This document shows, piece after piece, positions 1 through 6,316 of a DNA stretch of 12,595 bases (the first letter of the stretch is position 1; the number at the start of each line of letters is the position of its first letter). The notes under the pieces are model-generated. The model was not told where the DNA came from. It worked only from the letters and a program-made list of their open reading frames with translations, and did no database searches. The position numbers were made by a program, and so were the translations under genes. Source of the DNA: Thermohalobaculum sp039187815 (lineage in GTDB: Bacteria; Pseudomonadota; Alphaproteobacteria; Rhodobacterales; Rhodobacteraceae); NCBI GenBank assembly GCA_039187815.1, contig JBCCZI010000122.1, positions 1 through 12,595 on the forward strand. Reading direction: 5' to 3'.

Positions 1-102
1 ATCATCCCCGAGGTAGCGGGCGTTGAGCTTGGTGGCGCCCAGGCGCTCTTGCTCGGCGCGGACGGCCGGGGTGAATGCGATCTCGGCGAAGGCGCGGGCC
101 AT
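1..102 (-). CDS. PNPOx-like flavin split-barrel family protein, 5' end only
   Basis: Only the first 34 codons lie in the window; the gene runs off the left edge. The protein begins MARAFAEIAFTPAVRAEQ, followed by an acidic and basic stretch. That opening resembles, from memory, the N-termini of bacterial pyridoxamine 5'-phosphate oxidase family proteins (FMN-binding split barrel), but 34 residues are too few to prove it and no flavin-binding residue is visible. The start is well supported: an AGGAG ribosome-binding site (113-109 on the minus strand) sits 6 bases before the ATG, and the reading frame stays open to the edge. It is divergent from the LysR gene, an arrangement in which LysR proteins often control the neighbour. 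If the family is right, it is a small redox or flavin-using enzyme of unknown substrate, unrelated to the operon further right. Confidence 0.5.
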   Translation of the reverse strand, partial: MARAFAEIAFTPAVRAEQERLGATKLNARYLGDD

Positions 103-210
103 GGTGTTCTCCTGATGCGGCCCAAGGTATGTAGGTCTCAGAATGGGCGCTTCGTGACTTGATTATATTCTACCTGTTTCGACATTGATTGTTTTGATAA
201 ATGAAACTGC
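103..210. promoter_or_regulatory. Divergent promoter region between the PNPOx-like and lysR genes
   Basis: These 108 bases are much more AT-rich than the rest of the window, especially 158-207. On the minus strand a perfect TATAAT lies at 167-162, placed suitably to drive the leftward gene, but no good -35 box sits 16-18 bases upstream of it. A dyad ATTGAT-N7-ATAAAT spans 184-202, just ahead of the LysR start, and a shorter TGT-TTCG-ACA dyad lies at 175-184. Either could be a LysR site; neither is a textbook symmetric T-N11-A box. Auto-control of the LysR gene together with control of the divergent gene is the usual arrangement for the family and is inferred here. Confidence 0.4.
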
Positions 211-1113
211 ATGGATCGCTTTTCCGAGCTTGAGACCTTTGTGGCCGTCGCGGAGGAGGGTGGCTTCAATGCGGGCGCTCGGAGGCTTGGCCGCTCGGCG
301 CCCACAGTCACGCGCCAGGTGGTGGCGCTCGAGGCGCGGATCGGCACGCGGCTGTTCATGCGAACCACCCGTCAGATTGCGCTGACCGAGGCGGGTGGCC
401 GACTGTTTCGCGATGCGCGGCGGTTGCCGGCGGACGTCGCGGCGGCCGAGGCCTCGGCCCGCGGCGCCCATGAGGTTCCGCAAGGCCGGCTCGCCGTGAC
501 CGCGCCGGTGCTGTTCGGCCGCATGCATGTGGCCCCGCTGATCCGCAGCTTTGTCGTGGAACACCCTCACGTGACGGCGCGCACGCTGTTCCTCGACCGC
601 GTGGTGAACCTGATCGAGGAAGGCCTGGATGTGGCCGTTCGGATCGGGGACTTGCCCGACTCGAGCCTGACGGCTGTGCGCGTCGGTGTCGTGCGCTCGA
701 TGGTGGTCGCGTCGCCGGGCTATGTGGCGGCGCACGGATCGCCGGCTGAGCCCGCCGAACTCGCGCATCACAGCGTTGCGGTCTCAGGGTCAGGGGCCAC
801 GGTGGCTTGGTCGTTCTCCCGCGCCGGCGCAGCAGAGACCGTCAGCTTGCACCCTGCTTTGGTCAGCAACACCATCGACGTCACGATCGACGCGGCGCTT
901 GGCGGTTGGGCGATCACCCGGGTGTTCTCCTATCAGGTGGCCGGCGCCATCGCCGAGGGACGGCTGGTCGAGCTCTTGCCGGGCTCGGAGGACCGGACGA
1001 CGCCGGTCTATCTGGTCCATGCCGAAGGGCCGTTGCGCTCGGCCAAGATCCGCGCCTTTGTTGACCATGCGGCGCGGGCTTTGCGGGCCGAGGCGCATCG
1101 CTGGGTGGTCTAG
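211..1113 (+). CDS. LysR-family transcriptional regulator
   Basis: This is a 300-residue DNA-binding regulator of normal LysR length. Residues 1-60 form the winged helix-turn-helix (FVAVAEEGGFNAGARRLG, then PTVTRQVVALE and RLFMRTTR). Residues about 90-295 form the periplasmic-binding-protein-like effector domain. The RRLGRSAPTVTRQ and RTTRQIALTEAG wording is that of the large proteobacterial subgroup often annotated as AaeR- or DsdC-like. The start at 211 is firm at its upstream limit because an in-frame TGA lies at 202-204. No clear ribosome-binding site precedes it. It is divergent from the partial gene at 1-102, its most likely target, and convergent with the aminotransferase gene: the two stop codons overlap within the palindrome CTAG at 1110-1113. 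The effector cannot be deduced. It may have nothing to do with the operon to its right, which has its own RpiR regulator. Confidence 0.93.
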   Translation: MDRFSELETFVAVAEEGGFNAGARRLGRSAPTVTRQVVALEARIGTRLFMRTTRQIALTEAGGRLFRDARRLPADVAAAEASARGAHEVPQGRLAVTAPVLFGRMHVAPLIRSFVVEHPHVTARTLFLDRVVNLIEEGLDVAVRIGDLPDSSLTAVRVGVVRSMVVASPGYVAAHGSPAEPAELAHHSVAVSGSGATVAWSFSRAGAAETVSLHPALVSNTIDVTIDAALGGWAITRVFSYQVAGAIAEGRLVELLPGSEDRTTPVYLVHAEGPLRSAKIRAFVDHAARALRAEAHRWVV

Positions 1114-2396
1114 GCGGCCTCGGCCAAGAGGGCGTCGACACCGGCGCGGATCGCCCGGTCGGTGAGCGCCATGTCCTCCTCCGTGATCGCCAGGGAGACA
1201 TAGATCTTGCTTGGCGGCTTCAGCAGCCCCGCTTGGCGGAGCGCTTTGTACCACACTGTGCTGCGGGCCGGATGGTCGTGCTTGGCGCTGCGATAGTTCT
1301 GCACCGGGCCCCCGCGGAAATAGATGTCGAACAGGCTCGGCTCGCCGCAGACCTGGTGTGCGATGCCCGCCTCGCCGAGCGCATCGGATTGGAGCGTCTG
1401 CAGCCGCGTGCCGATTTCTCGCAAGCGCTGGTATTGGCCCGGGCGGCGCAGCACCTCGAGTGTCTTCAGCCCCGCTGCCGCCGCCAGGGGGTTGCCCGAG
1501 AGCGTCCCGAGCTGCATCAGCCAGCGCTCGGCCCCGACCTTGGCCTTGTCGAAATGGGCCATCAACTCGGCGCTGGCGCCGACGGCCGCCAGAGCGAACC
1601 CGCCGCCGATCACCTTGCCGAGCGTGCAGATATCCGGGGTGACGCCATAATGCTCCTGTGCGCCGCCATAGGCGAGCCTGAACCCCGTGACGATCTCATC
1701 AAAGATCAAGAGCACCCCGTGGCGATCGCACAGCGAGCGCAGGCCGGCCAGGAACCCGGGCGCCGGTGGCACGATGCGCTGCAGCGGCTCGACGATCACA
1801 CAGGCGATCACGGATCCGTGGGCATCGAGCAGGCCCTCGACCGCGTCCAGATCGTTGAACGGAGCGACCAGCACCCGCTCTCCGACGCCTGTCGGGATGC
1901 CGGCGCTGTCGGGCACGGGTTGGGGGAAGTTGACCTCGCGCTCGGGGGCGAGGCTCATTTGGGCCTCAGCGCTCATGCCGTGATAGCCGCCTTCGAATTT
2001 GAGAATGCGCTCGCGCCCGGTCGCCGCGCGGGCGAGGCGGATCGCGTACATATCCGCCTCGCCCCCGCTGGTGACGTAGCGGATCTGCTCGCAGCACGGC
2101 ACGGCGGCGCAGATCGCCTCGGCCAGCTCGATGCCCTTGGCATTGTTGGTGAAGAAGGTCAGGCCCTTTGGCAGTTGCTCGAGGATCGCCTCGGTCACCT
2201 CGGGATGGCCGTGGCCCAGCATCAAGGGGCCAGAACCGATCAGCAGATCGAGATACTCTCGGCCGTCCTCGTCCCAGACCCGGCTGCCCTCTCCGCGCGC
2301 CAAGACGACGTCTGGATCGAAATTGCCGAACCCCGCGGCTGGAAGCACGTGGCGGGCTCGGTCCGTCCACTGGGTCTGGGTCAGGATCTTTTGCAT
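1110..2396 (-). CDS. Class III PLP aminotransferase, glutamate-1-semialdehyde aminomutase-like
   Basis: This 428-residue PLP-dependent enzyme is of fold type I, class III. The Schiff-base lysine is K261 in the motif TLGKVIGGGF. D233 in IFDEIVTGFR should contact the pyridine nitrogen of PLP. SGGEAD (110-115) and GGYHG (136-140) fit the phosphate-binding and ring-stacking sites. GTLSGNP near 297 is typical of the glutamate-1-semialdehyde 2,1-aminomutase branch. True HemL makes 5-aminolevulinate, but here the gene is the last of a catabolic operon, so it more probably moves an amino group on, or off, an intermediate of that pathway. The start is an ATG with TGGAG (2409-2405) 8 bases upstream, and 5 bases separate it from the stop of the preceding enolase-family gene. 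The 3' end shares bases with the convergent lysR stop, so no terminator fits between them. The family is sure; the substrate is unknown. Confidence 0.92.
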   Translation of the reverse strand: MQKILTQTQWTDRARHVLPAAGFGNFDPDVVLARGEGSRVWDEDGREYLDLLIGSGPLMLGHGHPEVTEAILEQLPKGLTFFTNNAKGIELAEAICAAVPCCEQIRYVTSGGEADMYAIRLARAATGRERILKFEGGYHGMSAEAQMSLAPEREVNFPQPVPDSAGIPTGVGERVLVAPFNDLDAVEGLLDAHGSVIACVIVEPLQRIVPPAPGFLAGLRSLCDRHGVLLIFDEIVTGFRLAYGGAQEHYGVTPDICTLGKVIGGGFALAAVGASAELMAHFDKAKVGAERWLMQLGTLSGNPLAAAAGLKTLEVLRRPGQYQRLREIGTRLQTLQSDALGEAGIAHQVCGEPSLFDIYFRGGPVQNYRSAKHDHPARSTVWYKALRQAGLLKPPSKIYVSLAITEEDMALTDRAIRAGVDALLAEAA

Positions 2397-2401
2397 CGGG
2401 C

Positions 2402-3505
2402 TTACTCCAGGATCAGATCGGGTGGGCCAAGGCGGTCGGGATCGGGTGCGAGGCCGAGGCCAGGCCTGTCTGGCGGCGCGATTGTGCCGGCGCGGCGGGT
2501 CGGGCCATGGGGGCAGAGCCTGGGCTCTGCATAGCCGGAAAGGTCACACACGTTAAGCACCCGGGCGGGATCGGTCGCCGTGGCAAGATGCAGAGCAGCC
2601 GCCATGGAGATGTCCGAGCCCCAAGTGTCTTCGATGCACATCATTGGTCCGAGATGCAGGCACAGATCGCGGGCCCGCCGCGTCGCCGAGATGCCGCCGA
2701 ATTTCGAGAGTTTTAGTGCCACTGCGTCCAAGACTCCCAAACGGTGCGCCGTTAGCAGCGAGGGGGCATCATGGGCCAGCTCGTCGATCTTGATTGGCAG
2801 GCCGCTGGCGGCCCGGACGGCAGCACAATCCTCGAGCGTGGCACAGGGCTGCTCGATCATTACATCGAGATCGGCGACGGCCCGGGCCACCCGGCTGGCA
2901 TCCAGCCGCGTTGCGCCACAGTTCCAATCACCGTAGACGATGGGACCAGGGCCCACGGCCTCTCGCACGCGCCGCAACCGGGCGACATCGGCCTCCCAAT
3001 TCCCATCGGCGCCAAGCTTGGCCTGGAACTGACCGATGCCGCTGGCCTGCGCCTCTTGGGCAATCTGCGCCATGGTGTCGGGCGCCAGGCAGCTGATCGA
3101 GTGGTAAAGGGGCAGCCCCTCCACCCGTCGACCGCCCAGCAGGGCATTGAGCGGCAGGCCCGCCGCTTGGCCGAGCAGATCCCAGAGCGCGATATCGAGC
3201 GGAGAGGTGACGAAGGGATGGCCGGGCAGGTGCGCCTCGACCGCGGCGATCAGCGCATCGGGCCCAAGTGCCTCGGCGCCGATCAACAGTGGGGCCAGTT
3301 CGGTGAGCGCCGGGGCTACGCCGCGGGCATAGGCTGGGAGATAGCGGGGGATGGGGCAAACCTCGCCCCAGCCCGCCAATCCGCCATCGGTCTCGATCCG
3401 CAGAACCACGGTCTCGACGGTCTCGCACGCTTTGCCCGAGGCCATGTAATAGGGCGTATGGCTGGTCAGCGGGACATGCCACAGAGATATGCGGGTGATC
3501 TTCAT
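2402..3505 (-). CDS. Enolase-superfamily enzyme (MR/MLE type), hydroxyproline dehydratase/epimerase-like (copy A)
   Basis: This 367-residue protein has the capping domain (1-120) and the (beta/alpha)7-beta barrel of the mandelate racemase/muconate lactonizing group. The second-strand motif is FQAKLG, with catalytic base K163. The magnesium ligands are D193 (YGDWN), E218 (IEQP) and D241 (KIDE), and the opposite base is K265 (ALKLSKFGG). Such enzymes remove the proton alpha to a carboxylate. A lysine on each face fits a racemase, epimerase or dehydratase, and the overall wording (CP near 50, YLPAYA, IEDTWGSD) resembles cis-3-hydroxy-L-proline dehydratases and proline betaine/hydroxyproline betaine epimerases. 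Position 320, a tryptophan in the next copy, is cysteine here, so it may bind a substrate without a methylated cation. The ATG overlaps the upstream TGA (ATGA), implying translational coupling. The exact substrate is unassigned. Confidence 0.88.
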   Translation of the reverse strand: MKITRISLWHVPLTSHTPYYMASGKACETVETVVLRIETDGGLAGWGEVCPIPRYLPAYARGVAPALTELAPLLIGAEALGPDALIAAVEAHLPGHPFVTSPLDIALWDLLGQAAGLPLNALLGGRRVEGLPLYHSISCLAPDTMAQIAQEAQASGIGQFQAKLGADGNWEADVARLRRVREAVGPGPIVYGDWNCGATRLDASRVARAVADLDVMIEQPCATLEDCAAVRAASGLPIKIDELAHDAPSLLTAHRLGVLDAVALKLSKFGGISATRRARDLCLHLGPMMCIEDTWGSDISMAAALHLATATDPARVLNVCDLSGYAEPRLCPHGPTRRAGTIAPPDRPGLGLAPDPDRLGPPDLILE

Positions 3506-4608
3506 CCGTAGACCGCCACTGGAGCGCCGAGGGCCGCCTCATCGGGATGCACGCCGAGCCCCGGCGCCTCGGGCAAATGCAAATGCCCCGCGCGATTGCG
3601 CGGCCCACGCCCGCCCGCGATGTCGCAGGCCAGCATGTCCTGGCAGGCCCAAACGCCCAGCATCGCCTGGTCTGGAATGGTGGCGGCCAGATGCAATGCC
3701 TCGGCGTCGGCCAGCACGCTGCCGCCCGTGGCCATGACAAAAGAGTCGATCCCATGCGCCAGGGCGATGTCGCGCATGCGGGCCGCGCGGGTCAGCCCGC
3801 CGACGCGGTTCAGCTTGATGCCGAACACCTCCGCCAGGCCGTCGCGTGCGATGCGAGCCGCATCCTGGAGGGTGACCAGGCTCTCATCCACGCTGACCGG
3901 CGCGCCGTGGAGCGCACGGATGGCGGCGATGTCGTCGAGGGACTCGGCCGGCTGCTCGAACATCACGCCGAGCGGTTCTGTGGCGCGCATGACCCGCAGC
4001 GCTTGCTGCCGGCTCCAAGCGCGGTTTACGTCATAGAGAATGCGTTCAGAGGGCGGCCGCTTGGCCTCCACATGGCGGATGCGTTCGATGTCCCGCTCGG
4101 CATCGCCGCCGATCTTCACCGAGTGCACCCAATAGCCGCGGGCGCGGTAGCGCTCCAGCACCGCTTCGGTCTCGTCCGGCGTGGTCGCGCCGACCGAGGA
4201 GGCGATCGGCGCCGGTCGGCGCGAGCCTCCGCCCATCAGATCTGCGATTGGCAGTCCAGCGGCTTGGCCCGCGATGTCCCAGCAGGCCATATCGATCGGC
4301 TGCTTGGCATAGAGATGGCCGGGCAGGGTGCGGTCCATGGCCCGCTCGACGGTCAGCACGCAGCGCGGATCGAGACTGAGGATCGCGCCGGCCATGGTCT
4401 CGATCCCGGCGCGGATGCCCGGGCCATGGGCGGGAACATATGTATGCCCCCAGGGCGTGCCCTCACCCCAACCGACCAGGCCCGCATCCGTCTCGAGCTT
4501 GACCAAAGTGGCGTCCAAGGCCTCGAACCGCAGCCGACCGCCGGACAGCGCATAGGGATGCTCAAGCGGCAGATCGACGTGATAGACAGTGAGGCGGGTG
4601 ATCTTCAC
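3502..4608 (-). CDS. Enolase-superfamily enzyme, betaine 2-epimerase-like (copy B)
   Basis: This 368-residue member of the mandelate racemase/muconate lactonizing group is clearly different in sequence from its downstream neighbour. The barrel carries K165 in HSVKIGG, metal ligands D193 (LYDVN), E218 (FEQP) and D241 (SVDES), and K265 (GIKLNRVGG). Y57 in TYVPAH and W320 in GVWACQD match, as I recall, the aromatic residues that cradle the trimethylammonium-type cation in 4-hydroxyproline betaine 2-epimerase (HpbD). The C-terminal layout (AGHLHLP, PGLGVHPDE, GAPVA) is also like HpbD. I infer proton abstraction and epimerization at C-alpha of a betaine. The start is a GTG overlapping the cupin stop (GTGA, 4608-4605); VKITRL aligns with MKITRI of copy A. 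A longer frame to 4704 would add 32 arginine-rich residues and overlap the cupin gene by about 100 bases, so it is not used. Family certain, substrate inferred. Confidence 0.88.
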   Translation of the reverse strand: MKITRLTVYHVDLPLEHPYALSGGRLRFEALDATLVKLETDAGLVGWGEGTPWGHTYVPAHGPGIRAGIETMAGAILSLDPRCVLTVERAMDRTLPGHLYAKQPIDMACWDIAGQAAGLPIADLMGGGSRRPAPIASSVGATTPDETEAVLERYRARGYWVHSVKIGGDAERDIERIRHVEAKRPPSERILYDVNRAWSRQQALRVMRATEPLGVMFEQPAESLDDIAAIRALHGAPVSVDESLVTLQDAARIARDGLAEVFGIKLNRVGGLTRAARMRDIALAHGIDSFVMATGGSVLADAEALHLAATIPDQAMLGVWACQDMLACDIAGGRGPRNRAGHLHLPEAPGLGVHPDEAALGAPVAVYG

Positions 4609-5222
4609 GGCGCATCTCGCAGCACGGATTTGACCTCGAGCCCGTCGCCGCGCCAGAACGCCGCCGCGAGCAGCGGCGCTTGGTCCATGGTCGCTGCGTG
4701 CCATTGCCGCGCATGGTGTGCCACGGTCGCGCCAGGGCCTCCGCGCAGCGGTGCTCGGCCTTCGGAGAGATAGACGGCCGAACCGGCCAGCGTCAGATAG
4801 ATCTCCTCGGGCCCATGGTGATGATGGGGATAGTGCAGCCCCTCGCCCCAGTACCCGACCGAGAGCCGCAGAGACCGGCTGACAAAGGGCCCCGACGGCG
4901 CGATCAGATTGAACCAGCCGCTGCTGGCCAGATAGCTTGCATCGATCCCGGGATCATCTTGCGTGTAGCTGTGGCGCCAATGGAGGTGTGGCGCAGCGGC
5001 GATCACCGCGCGCACAACAGGCTCGGTGGCGGGGCAGGCTTGCTCGGCCATCAGTGCAAGTCTGTCGATGACAGGCCATGAGTGGGGCGGGAGCGGCTGC
5101 TCCAGGTGATCCTCGGCCAGGGCAGCCCCACAGAAGGCCTGGATGTCCGGCGCTTCGGTCCGGGCATAGGTCCGCAGCGCATCCCGAAGCCGATGGAGGC
5201 TTGGATGCAGCGCCCCGGTCAT
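4605..5222 (-). CDS. dddQ: DMSP lyase-family cupin, DddQ-like
   Basis: This 205-residue protein has the length of DddQ. Residues 1-105 are helical and 106-205 form a cupin barrel. The signature YPHHHHGPEEIY gives Y131, H134, H136, E140 and Y142, and H175 follows in ARQWHAAT. The spacing Y-x2-H-x-H-x3-E-x-Y plus a later histidine is what I recall for DddQ from Ruegeria lacuscaerulensis (Tyr120, His123, His125, Glu129, Tyr131, His163): metal ligands plus the tyrosine base for beta-elimination. DddQ splits dimethylsulfoniopropionate into dimethyl sulfide and acrylate, so cupin and catalytic residues are all in place. The neighbours, however, are betaine-type demethylases and enolase-family enzymes, not acrylate or DMS genes, and many cupin DMSP-lyase-like proteins are weak on DMSP. 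A beta-elimination on another betaine or sulfonium acid is an open alternative. Both ends overlap neighbours by 4 bases. The symbol is given for family resemblance, not proven activity. Confidence 0.82.
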   Translation of the reverse strand: MTGALHPSLHRLRDALRTYARTEAPDIQAFCGAALAEDHLEQPLPPHSWPVIDRLALMAEQACPATEPVVRAVIAAAPHLHWRHSYTQDDPGIDASYLASSGWFNLIAPSGPFVSRSLRLSVGYWGEGLHYPHHHHGPEEIYLTLAGSAVYLSEGRAPLRGGPGATVAHHARQWHAATMDQAPLLAAAFWRGDGLEVKSVLRDAP

Positions 5223-6316
5223 GGCACGACGACGATGTTGCCGACATGGCGCTTCTCGATGAAGGCGGTCTGTGCCGCATGGAACTCGGCAAGCGGGTAG
5301 GTCGCCGCCACCAGCGGCCGGATCTCGCCTCGCTCCACATAGCCGATGACGTCGCCAAAGATCTCGGGCGGCACAACGGTCGAGCCTGTGAAGGTCAGAT
5401 CCCGCAGATAGAGATCCCGCAGATCCAGATCGACCATTGGGCCCGCGATCGCGCCCGAACAGGTGTAGCGTCCACCCCGCGCCAGCGCGTTGATCAGCTT
5501 GGGGAAATAGGAGCCGCCGACAACATCTGCGACGACAGTGATGGTGTCGCGCCGGATGGCTCCCCGCAGAGCAGCGGCCAGGTCATCGGGCGCGCGGGGC
5601 AGGAGGGCGTCGGCGCCCAGTGGAGCCAGGGCTGCGTGCTTGGCTTCCGAGGCGAGCGCCACCACTTTGGCGCCTCGCCGGCTGGCCAGTTGCACGAGGG
5701 CCGAGCCCACGCCGCCCGAGGCGCCCGCCACCAGCACCACGTCCTCGGGCCCCACCTTGGCCCGGGCCAGCATCCCTTCGGCCGTGGTGTAAGAGCAGGA
5801 AATGGTCGCCAGCTCTGTGTCGGACCAGTCGCTCTCGACCACGCCCACATTGCGGTGATCGGCCGTCGTGTACTCGGCATAGCCGCCATCGCGCTCGGAG
5901 CCGTAGTAGCCGGCCTTGTCGAGATTGAGCGGATCATCCCAATCGCGGAGCCAGTTGTCGGTAATCACCCGTTGGCCGAGCAGCCCGGCGGGCGCGCCTT
6001 CGCCCAGCGCCGCGACACGGCCGCAGACATCAGCGCCCTGGATCCGCGGGAAGGTGAGCGGACGGGCGCCCCAAGTCGGGTCTTCCTCGCCAACGGAGGC
6101 ATAGGCGCCACCGGTCGTCGCCTCGGAGACATCCTTGGAGTACCAGCCCGATCGGGTGTTCACATCGGTGTTGTTCATGCCGCAAGCGCCGACGCGGATC
6201 AGAACCTCGCCGGGTCCGGGGTTCGGCACGGGCCAGTCGGTGTGGTATTCGAGCCGGTCGAGGCCGCCATGGCCCGTCAGCACGACGGCGCGCATGGTGG
6301 TGGGGAGTGCGCTCAC
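5219..6316 (-). CDS. Medium-chain dehydrogenase/reductase (zinc-type alcohol dehydrogenase family)
   Basis: This 365-residue oxidoreductase of the MDR superfamily has a GroES-like catalytic domain at 1-155 and a Rossmann cofactor domain at about 160-310, with the nucleotide loop VAGASGGVGS (196-205), as in quinone-oxidoreductase-like members. ACGMNNTDVNTR (44-55) and FPRIQGADVCGR (89-100) replace the usual zinc-ADH GxCHTD and GHE motifs, and no four-cysteine structural zinc loop is seen. It may therefore be a zinc-free or atypical reductase or dehydrogenase using NAD(P)H. It does not resemble AcuI acrylyl-CoA reductase in its opening, which weakens a simple DMSP-acrylate reading. The start is taken as GTG at 6316, overlapping the stop of the FAD/GcvT gene (GTGA), with AGAGG-like bases a little upstream; an inner ATG at 6295 (MRAVVLTG) is possible but has no ribosome-binding site. 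The substrate is unknown. Confidence 0.87.
   Translation of the reverse strand: MSALPTTMRAVVLTGHGGLDRLEYHTDWPVPNPGPGEVLIRVGACGMNNTDVNTRSGWYSKDVSEATTGGAYASVGEEDPTWGARPLTFPRIQGADVCGRVAALGEGAPAGLLGQRVITDNWLRDWDDPLNLDKAGYYGSERDGGYAEYTTADHRNVGVVESDWSDTELATISCSYTTAEGMLARAKVGPEDVVLVAGASGGVGSALVQLASRRGAKVVALASEAKHAALAPLGADALLPRAPDDLAAALRGAIRRDTITVVADVVGGSYFPKLINALARGGRYTCSGAIAGPMVDLDLRDLYLRDLTFTGSTVVPPEIFGDVIGYVERGEIRPLVAATYPLAEFHAAQTAFIEKRHVGNIVVVP

Noticed and set aside
1233..2534. Long open frame (433 codons) on the plus strand opposite the aminotransferase
   Set aside because: It is the antisense shadow of a well-supported PLP enzyme; high-GC codon bias creates such frames and the translation has no recognizable domain.
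4609..4704. Longer start for enolase-family copy B, adding 32 arginine-rich residues
   Set aside because: It overlaps the cupin gene by about 100 bases; the GTG at 4608 aligns with copy A and makes a 4-base overlap like the other junctions.
4605..6316. Reading the cupin plus MDR gene as a complete DMSP cleavage and acrylate-reduction module
   Set aside because: The MDR protein does not open like AcuI, and no other acrylate, propionate or DMS gene is present in the window.
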